From an uncultured Clostridium sp. (GTDB taxonomy: Bacteria; Bacillota; Clostridia; Lachnospirales; Lachnospiraceae), in NCBI GenBank assembly GCA_945917985.1, contig CAMEIH010000026.1, positions 1-36,023 of the forward strand: DNA of 36,023 nucleotides, given 5' to 3'. The notes under the pieces are model-generated. The model was given only the letters and a program-made list of their open reading frames with translations. It was not told the origin of the DNA and searched no databases. Both the position numbers and the translations under genes were made by a program. This document shows positions 24,168-31,773 of this stretch, one piece after another (position 1 is the stretch's first letter; each line of letters starts with the position of its first letter).

Positions 24168-25376
24168 CTATTCCACTATTTCCACATTTTTGTAGTACCA
24201 GTTGATTCCGCCTGTGATTGTGGCATCATCCAGTGTTCCGCCGGCCCCGCCGATGATTTCTCCCGTATTGGTCTCCAGTTCTCCGTCGAAAACATTAAAT
24301 TCACCGGTAAGCATCTTATTTTTCATTTCGTCTACCTTCTCCTGTGTTCCCTCGGCACAGAAATCCGCCAACGAAGTAATGTTAACAAGGCCATCCGCCA
24401 GTCCGCCATAATAGTTGGTACCATCCCATGTTCCGTCAATCAGACTCTGAACAGCGGCCGTATAATAGGCACTCCAGTTCCAGATTACACTGCACAGGCA
24501 GGAATCAGGCGTTTCCTTGCTCATGTCCGAATTATAGCCGATTCCGTATACGCCCTTTTCCTGGGCAAGTGTCTGCGGGTAAGGAGTATCACAGTGCTGT
24601 GCCATCACATCGCAGCCCATATCGAGGAGCGTTCTTGCCGCTGCTTCCTCTCCCTCCGGATCATACCAGCTGTTTGTGATCTTCACATATATTTTGGCAT
24701 CCGGATTGACAGAAGCAATTCCGATTGCAAACGCATCTATCCCTCCGGTCACCTCAGAGTTTGAGGAATCCATTGCCGCTACATACCCGATCTTATTTGT
24801 TTCGGTCTGCATACCCGCTACGATGCCGCTTAAGTATCTTGCCTGATAAATTCTTCCAAAATAATTGTTAAAGTTTGTTCCGTTGCTCATGTAGCCTGTC
24901 CCATGAGAAAAATAAACATCCGGATATTTTTCTGCAAATTCCACCATCGGCTCCATATAACCCCAGCTTGTGCCAAATATGATATTACATCCCTCATCAA
25001 CACACTCCTGCAGTGCTTTTTCTGTTGACTCTTTATCCTCAGCAACGTTCAGTTTCCGTATGATCTGATCGTCTGAAAGTCCCAGATTCGCCTGCATTCC
25101 CTGAATACCCAGATCATGGGTGTAAGTGTAACCGCTGCCCTCCGCCGGGTCTGTCAGATGCAACACTCCCACTTTAATCTCCTCTTTCGAAATTCCGACT
25201 GTTGCATCATCTGTCTCTTCTTCTGTTTCCTCGAAATCGTTCTCGCCCGCTTCAACTGTGGCCATCTCATATCCTGCATTGGTTGCATAGTCGTCAATTT
25301 GTTCTGTTTTTCCGCAACCGACACCGGCCAATAGAGCCAGCAGGAAAATCCCGCACAATATCCTCTTTTCTTTCAT
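24168..25376 (-). CDS. BMP family (Med/PnrA-like) substrate-binding lipoprotein
   Basis: A 402-residue lipoprotein. The signal peptide ends in LLAGVGC, with the lipidated Cys at 21. Residues 25-62 are an acidic Glu/Thr-rich tether, and from about 65 comes a type I periplasmic-binding fold of the basic membrane protein class (IKVGVLHLTDPAEGSGYTYTHDLGIQGM, NIIFGTSWGYMEPMVEFAEKYPDVYFSHGTGY, IGYVAAMDSSNSEVTGGIDAFAIG). Related proteins bind purine nucleosides or riboflavin. There are no permease or ATPase genes beside it; instead a chemoreceptor follows after 12 bases. GAGG lies about 9 bases before ATG 25376. A ligand-delivery role in chemotaxis is inferred; it could also serve an ABC transporter encoded elsewhere. 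Confidence 0.88.
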   Translation of the reverse strand: MKEKRILCGIFLLALLAGVGCGKTEQIDDYATNAGYEMATVEAGENDFEETEEETDDATVGISKEEIKVGVLHLTDPAEGSGYTYTHDLGIQGMQANLGLSDDQIIRKLNVAEDKESTEKALQECVDEGCNIIFGTSWGYMEPMVEFAEKYPDVYFSHGTGYMSNGTNFNNYFGRIYQARYLSGIVAGMQTETNKIGYVAAMDSSNSEVTGGIDAFAIGIASVNPDAKIYVKITNSWYDPEGEEAAARTLLDMGCDVMAQHCDTPYPQTLAQEKGVYGIGYNSDMSKETPDSCLCSVIWNWSAYYTAAVQSLIDGTWDGTNYYGGLADGLVNITSLADFCAEGTQEKVDEMKNKMLTGEFNVFDGELETNTGEIIGGAGGTLDDATITGGINWYYKNVEIVE

Positions 25377-25461
25377 GAATTCATTCCTCTTTCTGTAAAA
25401 ATGTTATAATCTGATTATATATGCAATCCTTACAAAAAGAAACCTCCAAATCATAGAATAA

Positions 25462-25492
25462 TAAAAAGCAGCCGGATTTTGTTCCGGCTGCT
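25462..25492 (-). terminator. Terminator of the metNIQ operon
   Basis: AGCAGCCGGA (25467-25476) and TCCGGCTGCT (25483-25492) form a perfect 10-base stem with a 6-base loop, followed on the minus strand by TTTTTATTATT. It separates metQ from the chemoreceptor operon. A further 8-base inverted pair (TCTCATCA/TGATGAGA, 25502-25543) lies between it and the metQ stop. Confidence 0.9.
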
Positions 25493-25551
25493 TCCGATAT
25501 TTCTCATCATTCAATTATTTTAAGGATATCCGCACTGATGAGAGCTCCCGC

Positions 25552-26460
25552 TTATCCCTCAAAAGGAACAACTGCTCCCTCATAGGTCTCCTCGATGAAC
25601 TTCTTGATCTCATCAGATTTGAGAACATTTACAAGAGCCTTAACGCCTTCGTTCTCTTCATTGCCTTCCTTAACAGCGATAATATTAACATAAGTCTGCG
25701 CTGCAAGGGAATCGGATTCCTCTGTTGCAAGGGCATCTGTCTTTGCATTCAAGCCTGCGTCCAGTGCATAGTTACCGTTGATAACTGCGAAGGATACTTC
25801 ACCGAGTACCTTGGGAACCTGAGCTGCTTCCAATTCAACAAACTCAATGTTGTGAGGGTTCTCTTTGATATCAAGAATGGTTGCATTGATACCTGCATCC
25901 TCATCAAGTGTGATCAGGTCATTGTCCTGAAGCAGAAGAAGTGCTCTTGCTTCGTTTGTGGTATCGTTGGGAACTGCAATGGTAGCTCCGTCGGAAATGT
26001 TCGCAAGATCACTTTCGGTTCCTGCATAAATTCCGAAAGGCTCATAGTGGATGCCGCCTACATTTACAAGGTGTGTTCCCTGTTCAGCATTGAAGCTTTC
26101 AAGGTAAGGAATATGCTGGAAGTAGTTTGCATCGATCTCGCCGGACTCTACAACATTGTTGGGCTGTACATAATCATCAAATACAGTAACCTGTAAATCA
26201 TATCCCTGCTCTGCCAGTAAAGGTTTTGCAGCTTCGAGAATCTCTGCGTGAGGTACTGCTGTTGCTGCTACAGTGATCACCTGTAACTCACCTGTCTGTG
26301 CCTCTGCGTCTGTATCAGCTGCTTCTGTTGCTTCTGTAGCCTCCTCTGTGGTTTCTTCAGCAGTCTCTGTTTCTGCTGTTGTCTCTGCGCTGCCGCCGCA
26401 AGCTGTCAAAGTACCTGCGATCATGGCTGCTGTGAGAATAAGTGCTAATTTCTTTTTCAT
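25552..26460 (-). CDS. metQ: Methionine-binding lipoprotein MetQ
   Basis: A 302-residue NlpA/MetQ family binding lipoprotein. The signal peptide ends AGTLTAC with Cys21. A Glu/Thr-rich linker spans about 25-57. The binding domain includes ATAVPHAEILEAAKPLLAEQGYDLQV, FDDYVQPNNVV and DANYFQHIPYLESFN, which are highly characteristic of MetQ, as is the methionine pocket region AVINGNYALDAGL. It captures L- or D-methionine outside the cell for MetNI. GGAGG lies 7 bases before ATG 26460. A TGCAG-GAAA-CTGCA tetraloop hairpin (26490-26477) stands just upstream of that site. It is the last gene of the operon and is followed by a strong terminator. Confidence 0.95.
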   Translation of the reverse strand: MKKKLALILTAAMIAGTLTACGGSAETTAETETAEETTEEATEATEAADTDAEAQTGELQVITVAATAVPHAEILEAAKPLLAEQGYDLQVTVFDDYVQPNNVVESGEIDANYFQHIPYLESFNAEQGTHLVNVGGIHYEPFGIYAGTESDLANISDGATIAVPNDTTNEARALLLLQDNDLITLDEDAGINATILDIKENPHNIEFVELEAAQVPKVLGEVSFAVINGNYALDAGLNAKTDALATEESDSLAAQTYVNIIAVKEGNEENEGVKALVNVLKSDEIKKFIEETYEGAVVPFEG

Positions 26461-26527
26461 AAAATACTCCTCCTTTTGCAGTTTCCTGCATCTATTTATG
26501 ATAAACCCCGTTGGGTATTATCCGTTT

Positions 26528-27193
26528 TTAACCGGTGATTCTCTTATCCAGTTTCTTGGATAATCTGGTTCCGATGATCTGCAGAACCTGCACGATCACT
26601 ACCAGAATAATCACGGCTGCATACATCACATTCAGCTGATTTCTGTAATAACCGTACTGAATAGCGATATTACCAAGTCCGCCTCCTCCTACGACACCTG
26701 CCATAGCGGAATATCCGAGAATCGTTCCGAGAGCTATGGTGGCTCCCACGATGAGCGAGGTTCTCGCTTCTGCAAGAAGCACCTTGAAGATGATGGTAAA
26801 AAGGCCGGCTCCCATGCTCTGGGCTGCCTCAATCACTCCGTGATCCACTTCAAGAAGTGATGACTCTACCAGTCTTGCCACAAAGGGAGCTGCTGCCAGT
26901 GCCAGGGGCACGATCGTTGCAGCCGGTCCGTAGCTCTTACCCACGATCAGCTTGGTAAGGGGCATGATCGTAATGAGCAAAATCAAAAAGGGAACACTTC
27001 TTACAATATTGACTACAAAATCAAGAATCTTATATAACGTCTTACTGGGTCTTAATCCACCGGGCGCTGTCACCACGAGAATGACTCCGAGTGGCAGTCC
27101 GATCGCATAAGCGATCAGGGTGGAGATCAGCGTCATATAAATACTGATCCAGGTATTATCAAGTAACAAACTGATCCATTTACTATCCAACAT
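26528..27193 (-). CDS. metI: Methionine ABC transporter permease MetI
   Basis: A 221-residue inner-membrane permease with five hydrophobic spans. It has the MetI-type core NIVRSVPFLILLITIMPLT and the coupling (EAA) loop EAAQSMGAGLFTIIFKVLL, then AGVVGGGGLGNIAIQYGYYR, the family's usual C-terminal signature. Two copies form the channel of the MetNIQ importer. ATG 27193 overlaps the end of metN by 11 bases and is served by GGAGGAGCTG within metN, so the two are translated together. A 67-base gap precedes metQ. Confidence 0.95.
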   Translation of the reverse strand: MLDSKWISLLLDNTWISIYMTLISTLIAYAIGLPLGVILVVTAPGGLRPSKTLYKILDFVVNIVRSVPFLILLITIMPLTKLIVGKSYGPAATIVPLALAAAPFVARLVESSLLEVDHGVIEAAQSMGAGLFTIIFKVLLAEARTSLIVGATIALGTILGYSAMAGVVGGGGLGNIAIQYGYYRNQLNVMYAAVIILVVIVQVLQIIGTRLSKKLDKRITG

Positions 27194-28196
27194 AATTTTT
27201 CAGCTCCTCCACTTCCAGATTTCTTTCCTTCAGGTACTGGATCATCTTCTCGGCGGCAACAGTTTCCTCCGGCAATTGCAGAATCATCTGTCCATGTGCC
27301 ACTCCACCAATGTCCTTTGTATCTGCAAGCAGAATATTGACAGGAGCCTTGCAGGCAAGCACCATATTGGCAATCACAGGTTCAAAGGAAGAATTGCTCT
27401 TAAACACGATTCTGATACAGCGCTTTCCCTGCATCTCTTCATATCTGTTTCCATCTCCCTGGAAAACCAGCTTCTTTGCCGCATCACTCTTTGGTCTTGA
27501 AAATACCTCTTCCACTGTTCCTGTCTCCGCAAGGGAACCGGAATCGATAATGGCTACATGCGTACAGATTTCCTGTACGACCGCCATCTCATGAGTGATG
27601 ATCACTATGGTAATGCCATATTTTTCATTGATTTCCTTCAATAAAGCAAGTATGGATTTTGTGGTGGTAGGATCCAGTGCACTGGTAGCCTCATCGCAGA
27701 GAAGAATCTTGGGATTGTTGGCAAGCGCTCTTGCTATGGCTACTCTCTGCTTTTGACCTCCGGAAAGCTGGGCCGGATAAGCCTTTGCCTTTTCAGAAAG
27801 TCCTACGATTTCCAAAAGCTCCTTCGCACGTTTTCTGGCATCTCTCTTGGAAGATCCTGTAATCTCCAAAGGAAAACAGATATTGTCAAGCACGGTCCTC
27901 TGCATCAGCAGATTGAAATGCTGAAAGATCATGGCAATTTCTGTTCGTGTTTTTCGAAGTTCTCCTTCTTTCAGGGAAGCTAAATCCTTTCCCTCGATCA
28001 GCACGGTACCTGTGGTGGGACGTTCCAGGAAGTTAAGACATCTTACAAGGGTTGACTTTCCTGCACCGCTCATACCGATGATCCCGTAAATCTCTCCCTT
28101 ATGGATATCAAGATTGATACCCTTCAGCGCCTCCACCTGATTGTCTTTTCCCACGAAGGTTTTGGTCACATCTTTTACCTGAATGATTGTTTCCAT
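27183..28196 (-). CDS. metN: Methionine ABC transporter ATP-binding protein MetN
   Basis: A 337-residue ABC ATPase. It has Walker A GMSGAGKST at 41-49, Q-loop IFQHFNLL, signature LSGGQ at 144-148, Walker B ILLCDE at 164-169 and the H-loop ITHEM. Residues about 260-337 are the NIL/ACT-like domain (RIVFKSNSSFEPVIANMVL), which binds methionine and causes trans-inhibition in MetN. An ATG three codons further up abuts AAGGA with no spacing, so ATG 28196, 9 bases away, is preferred. First gene of metNIQ, preceded by two tandem promoters. No S-box is evident in the leader. Confidence 0.94.
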   Translation of the reverse strand: METIIQVKDVTKTFVGKDNQVEALKGINLDIHKGEIYGIIGMSGAGKSTLVRCLNFLERPTTGTVLIEGKDLASLKEGELRKTRTEIAMIFQHFNLLMQRTVLDNICFPLEITGSSKRDARKRAKELLEIVGLSEKAKAYPAQLSGGQKQRVAIARALANNPKILLCDEATSALDPTTTKSILALLKEINEKYGITIVIITHEMAVVQEICTHVAIIDSGSLAETGTVEEVFSRPKSDAAKKLVFQGDGNRYEEMQGKRCIRIVFKSNSSFEPVIANMVLACKAPVNILLADTKDIGGVAHGQMILQLPEETVAAEKMIQYLKERNLEVEELKNYVG

Positions 28197-28251
28197 TTGT
28201 TCCATTCCTTCTTAATATAATACAAATCTCTTTTGACTCTCACAGAGTTGT

Positions 28252-28280
28252 ATCATATCACAAACCACACGCTCTTGCAA
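28252..28280 (-). promoter_or_regulatory. metNIQ promoter, downstream copy
   Basis: On the minus strand TTGCAA (28280-28275) and TATGAT (28257-28252) are 17 bases apart, giving a leader of about 50 bases. The sequence GTGATATGATACAA spans the -10 and matches the upstream promoter at 13 of 14 positions. Confidence 0.6.
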
Positions 28281-28351
28281 CCGATTACCAATTACTTTCC
28301 TTCCCGCGATTGTTGTTTTCCTATATTTCATACTTGTCTTATATGGATTGT

Positions 28352-28380
28352 ATGATATCACCATATGCTGCCATTGTCAA
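28352..28380 (-). promoter_or_regulatory. metNIQ promoter, upstream copy
   Basis: On the minus strand TTGACA (28380-28375) and TATCAT (28357-28352) are 17 bases apart, exactly 100 bases upstream of the second promoter. GTGATATCATACAA spans the -10 and contains the palindrome TGATATCA, a possible repressor site. Confidence 0.65.
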
Positions 28381-28438
28381 CACAAATTTTCAAAATTTTT
28401 TAGTGTATAGTCCACTGTACAAATTTTCTTTCTTTTGC

Positions 28439-28444
28439 TATACT
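28439..28444 (+). promoter_or_regulatory. Possible extended -10 promoter for the carbamate kinase gene
   Basis: TGCTATACT has the extended TGn motif before -10 TATACT at 28439-28444; the -35 is poor. A transcript from here would carry the structured repeat (28504-28670) in a leader of about 310 bases. Confidence 0.35.
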
Positions 28445-28503
28445 AATCACATGATACTGGGATTAAGATGCTTCTTGAATCTTCTGTTTTGCCATAAGAC
28501 ATA

Positions 28504-28670
28504 AAATCAGTTGATGGCGATTTGGTGCACGGCGACAACCAAACGCCGGCACACTTTGTGAGCCGTCTTATTGGATGAGATTCACAAAAATGGGGAAGCC
28601 CATGCTGAACACATTTTTGATCTTTGAAGCTCATTGGAGCGCATCGTGCACATGAGCCATGAATTGATTT
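28504..28670. repeat. Structured intergenic repeat, copy 2 (167 bp)
   Basis: Same orientation as copy 1 at 17329. The inverted ends are AAATCAGTTGATGGC and the complement of AAATCAATTCATGGC. Inner stems are TGAGATTCA (28576-28584) with TGAAGCTCA (28625-28633), and AAAAATGGG (28586-28594) with CACATTTTT (28610-28618), around loop GAAGCCCATGCTGAA, 13 of 15 identical to copy 1. About 40 extra bases in the left arm form their own hairpin (28547-28565, CGGC-A-CAC/GTG-A-GCCG). It lies between the metNIQ promoters and carbamate kinase, ending about 90 bases before the latter's ATG. Confidence 0.8.
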
Positions 28671-28759
28671 CTATTATACATTATGATAAATCAAGACTCC
28701 CAAGGCCTTTTCACCCTGACATTATCATGAACAATTTCTTAGAGGAGGTATTCCTTCAT

Positions 28760-29695
28760 ATGACAATCAAAAAAGCAGTAGTTTCTCTGGGCCATGATGC
28801 CCTTGGATATACAACCTTAGCACAGCTCGATGCAGTAAAGGTGACTGCAAAAGCACTGGCTGATCTTGTGGAAGCCGGCTACCAGCTCACCATCACTCAC
28901 AGCAACGGTCCCCAGGTCAGCATGATCCACAAGGCGATGACCGAGCTTCGCCGTGTCTACATCGACTACACTCCCGCTCCCATGTGTGTATGTAACGCCA
29001 TGAGCCAGGGCTACGTTGGATACGATATTCAGAATTCCTTAAAGGCTGAGCTCCTTAGCCGCGGTATCAGCAAGACGGTTTCCACCATATTGACACAGGT
29101 AACGGTTGACCCCTATGATGAAGCATTCTATGAACCTACCAAGCTGATTGGTCGTAACATGTCAGCGGAGGATGCCGAGATAGAAGTGAAGAAAGGCAAT
29201 TATGTAAAAGAAGAACCGGGCAAAGGCTTTCGCCGTATCATTGCTGCCCCTAAGCCCATCGATATTGTAGAAATCGAAGCGATCAGAACCCTTGCCGATG
29301 CAGGACAGATCGTCATTGCCTGCGGCGGTGGCGGTATTCCGGTGATCGAACAGCAGCATGCTTTAAAGGGTGCATCCGCAGTCATCGAAAAAGATGCCAT
29401 CGCAGGCAAGCTCGCCGGCGACTTAAAGGCAGACCAGTTAATCATTCTGACTTCGGTCCCCAATGTATACCGTAATTTCGGAAAAGAAAACCAGGAAGCA
29501 ATCGCTTCCCTTACCGTTCCGGAGGCGGAAGAAATGATAAAAGAAGGACAATTTGGCGAAGGCACCATGCTCCCCAAGATTGAAGCAGCTATTTCTTATC
29601 TTTCCGCAAACAAAGACGGACGCGTTCTGATTACCTCTCTTGCAAAAGTGTCAGATGCGCTTAAAGAAAAGGCCGGAACCATTCTTACCGCATAA
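28760..29695 (+). CDS. arcC: Carbamate kinase family protein
   Basis: A 311-residue amino acid kinase fold protein. Family signatures include THSNGPQVSMI, IVIACGGGGIPV and EKDAIAGKLAGDLKADQLIILTSVPNVY. Carbamate kinase makes ATP from ADP and carbamoyl phosphate at the end of arginine, agmatine or purine/ureide breakdown. The N-terminal loop reads VVSLGHDALG where most carbamate kinases have LGGNAL, so this belongs to a divergent subgroup. The open frame reaches back to 28634 into the repeat, but ATG 28760, with GGAGG 11 bases before it, gives the proper N-terminus. No arcA or arcB lies nearby. It is divergent from metNIQ and ends in a bidirectional terminator. Confidence 0.85.
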   Translation: MTIKKAVVSLGHDALGYTTLAQLDAVKVTAKALADLVEAGYQLTITHSNGPQVSMIHKAMTELRRVYIDYTPAPMCVCNAMSQGYVGYDIQNSLKAELLSRGISKTVSTILTQVTVDPYDEAFYEPTKLIGRNMSAEDAEIEVKKGNYVKEEPGKGFRRIIAAPKPIDIVEIEAIRTLADAGQIVIACGGGGIPVIEQQHALKGASAVIEKDAIAGKLAGDLKADQLIILTSVPNVYRNFGKENQEAIASLTVPEAEEMIKEGQFGEGTMLPKIEAAISYLSANKDGRVLITSLAKVSDALKEKAGTILTA

Positions 29696-29749
29696 CAGAA
29701 ATTATTGAAAGCATAACTCTATTCATGATTTTGTAAACCACGTGGAACA

Positions 29750-29784
29750 AAAACGGACCGATCAGATACTGATCAGTCCGTTTT
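29750..29784. terminator. Bidirectional terminator between carbamate kinase and the sugar importer
   Basis: AAAACGGAC (29750-29758) pairs with GTCCGTTTT (29776-29784), and inner GATCAG with CTGATC, with one C-A mismatch and a 3-base loop. The A/T flanks give a U tract on either strand, so it can serve the convergent carbamate kinase (+) and sugar permease (-) genes. Confidence 0.88.
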
Positions 29785-29811
29785 CTATTTTAATATATAA
29801 CCCCTTTATCT

Positions 29812-30645
29812 TTATCCTTTCACAGCTCCCTGTGTCAAACCATCAACGATGTTGTTGGCAAAGCAGCAGTAAACAACAACCGTAGGAATGATTGCAAGGA
29901 CGATAGCCGCAAACATCTGACAATAATTTGTGTTATATGGGCCTACAAACTTCGTTAAGGATACAGGAAGTGTCTTCTTTGCCTCTTTAGAGATAAATAC
30001 CATAGCAAGTAACAATTCATTCCAGTTTGCCACAAAGGACATAAGCCCTGTAACCATGAAACCCGTTTTAGCAAGTGGTACTGCAACATGGGTGAACATT
30101 CTATATACAGAACATCCGTCGATACAGGCTGCTTCAAACAATTCTCTCGGAATGCCCTGGAAAAAGCCTACCAGAATATATATAGTGATTGGTAAAGAGA
30201 ATGTTATGTAAGGAATAATAATACCCGTCAAAGTATTGCTCAAACCAATTTTCGAAAACTGAATAAACAAAGGAATCAATACGCAATGTACCGGAATCAT
30301 CATACCGATCAGGAAATAAGTCATGGTAGCATTTGCTAATTTCCAGCGCAATATTGCAATTGCATAAGCAGCCATTGAGCCAAACACCATGGATAAAACA
30401 AGTGTGATAGTACATACAATAAAAGAGTTCCAGGTAGCCTTACCCAGATTACCCATTGTCCAAGCGAAACTATAATTTTCAAACATTGGTCTCTCAGGCA
30501 AAGCCCAGGGAGAACTCATAAGCACTGCATCATCCTTCAAGGAAGTAATGGCCACCCAAATAAGTGGCAACAGATATATTAATGCAAGAAATATCAGGAA
30601 TACATAAATAATAACTTTGATAATCTTAGACTGTGTACTCATCAT
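29812..30645 (-). CDS. Carbohydrate ABC transporter permease, MalG type
   Basis: A 277-residue permease with six hydrophobic spans. The coupling loop EAACIDGCSVYRMFTHVAVPLAKTG matches the MalG/AraQ class, and the protein ends PTVVVYCCFANNIVDGLTQGAVKG, the standard tail of this family. With the upstream permease it forms the channel for a sugar or oligosaccharide. AGGAGG precedes two consecutive ATGs (30645 and 30642); the second has the better spacing of 7 bases, and either may be used. It begins 8 bases after the first permease gene. No ATPase gene is present, as is usual where a shared MsmK/UgpC-type ATPase is encoded elsewhere. Confidence 0.93.
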   Translation of the reverse strand: MMSTQSKIIKVIIYVFLIFLALIYLLPLIWVAITSLKDDAVLMSSPWALPERPMFENYSFAWTMGNLGKATWNSFIVCTITLVLSMVFGSMAAYAIAILRWKLANATMTYFLIGMMIPVHCVLIPLFIQFSKIGLSNTLTGIIIPYITFSLPITIYILVGFFQGIPRELFEAACIDGCSVYRMFTHVAVPLAKTGFMVTGLMSFVANWNELLLAMVFISKEAKKTLPVSLTKFVGPYNTNYCQMFAAIVLAIIPTVVVYCCFANNIVDGLTQGAVKG

Positions 30646-30653
30646 TTTACCTC

Positions 30654-31559
30654 CTACATTTCATAGTTTTCACATTTGACAACCTTATTGATGAACAGTG
30701 TAACTGCAAGACACATTACAAGAAGAACGACACCGATTGCAGATCCATAGCCAAGCTTATTATATTTGAACGCCTGGTCGTATAAGTGTGTTGCAAGAAC
30801 ATGCGCTCTGTTTCCAAGAAAACCTTCCGGAATCATGTTATATACAAGATCGAAGAATTTCAGAGAACCGATTGCATTTAAGGACATCGCGGTTGCAACC
30901 ATTGGTCTGATTAAAGGCAATGTGATTTTCACAAATGCCTGTGTCTTTGTTGCCCCATCAATATACGCTGCTTCGTATATGTCATTACTGATACCGGAAA
31001 TCTGTGCCATATACAGCATCATAGACTGGCCAACGTACTGCCATAATGCGACAACAGAAATAACAATAATCGGAAGGATAATGTATCCATCTGTATTAAA
31101 CAACCACTGCGGTCCTTCTGTACAATCACTGATCCATCCAAAAGAAGCCATCATCTGGTTGATACCAAGCTTGGGTGTGAACACAAACATCCACAATAAG
31201 CCAAGTGCAGCAGAAGAAAGTACACAGGGTAAATAGTAAATATTTTTAAATAAGTTACGTCCGAACTTAATATTCGTGAGCAATGCTGCTAACAAAAGGC
31301 CAAAAACCAGCTGTGAAACACAGGAGAATAGTAAAAAGAAAATGGAGTTTCTAAGAGCAATTCTCATGGTCTTATCTTTTGTAAACAACAGAACATAGTT
31401 CTTAAATCCAACAAACTCGATTGGATAGTTTACTTTGTAGTTACAGAACGAGAAATACACTGCCCTGCATACAGGGTAAAACAATACTGCAGTAAAAAGA
31501 ATAAATGCAGGAGCAATAAACAGCAGAATCGCTTTTTTGTTTCTTAATAGTTTATCCAT
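30654..31559 (-). CDS. Carbohydrate ABC transporter permease, MalF type
   Basis: A 301-residue permease. The N-terminal KKAILLFIAPAFILFTAVLFYPVCRAVYFSF and the coupling loop EAAYIDGATKTQAFVKITLPLIRPM are those of MalF/LacF-class sugar permeases. GGGAAGGGAAGG precedes ATG 31559. A CGATG/CATCG hairpin (31596-31614) stands about 40 bases upstream. It lies 214 bases after the binding-protein gene, a long gap for this kind of operon that is filled by strong secondary structures likely to set the ratio of binding protein to permease. Confidence 0.93.
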   Translation of the reverse strand: MDKLLRNKKAILLFIAPAFILFTAVLFYPVCRAVYFSFCNYKVNYPIEFVGFKNYVLLFTKDKTMRIALRNSIFFLLFSCVSQLVFGLLLAALLTNIKFGRNLFKNIYYLPCVLSSAALGLLWMFVFTPKLGINQMMASFGWISDCTEGPQWLFNTDGYIILPIIVISVVALWQYVGQSMMLYMAQISGISNDIYEAAYIDGATKTQAFVKITLPLIRPMVATAMSLNAIGSLKFFDLVYNMIPEGFLGNRAHVLATHLYDQAFKYNKLGYGSAIGVVLLVMCLAVTLFINKVVKCENYEM

Positions 31560-31645
31560 AAAACCTTCCCTTCCCTTTCTTTTCTTGTATATATTTACGA
31601 TGATTCACATCGTATATACCAACCCTATAACAAACTCCCCCTATT

Positions 31646-31740
31646 GCTGACCTTTATATAAGAGACTCAAATGAATCCCCTATATAAAGGTCAGCACCCC
31701 TTTGGGGTGCTGGCCATATGAAAAATACTAGCTATTTTTC
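31646..31740 (-). promoter_or_regulatory. Overlapping, mutually exclusive hairpins between binding protein and permease genes
   Basis: Stem A is a perfect 15-base inverted repeat, 31646-31660 with 31681-31695, loop 20 bases. Stem B pairs 31689-31700 with 31704-31715 (12 bases with one G-U) around a 3-base loop. Both need GGTCAGC at 31689-31695, so only one can form. On the minus strand stem B comes first and is followed by TTTATATA, resembling a leaky terminator. A third hairpin (GAAAAATA/TATTTTTC, 31720-31740) precedes it. Confidence 0.7.
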
Positions 31741-31773
31741 AGAGAGTACTTTGATTAAGCTGTAAGGCACTTC

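Noticed and set aside
28197..28375. S-box (SAM) riboswitch before metNIQ
   Set aside because: The leader from either promoter lacks the conserved S-box core and has no terminator hairpin; the downstream leader is only about 50 bases.
28443..28634. 63-residue minus-strand ORF across the repeat at 28504-28670
   Set aside because: It results from the palindromic repeat sequence; copy 1 of the repeat has no matching frame.
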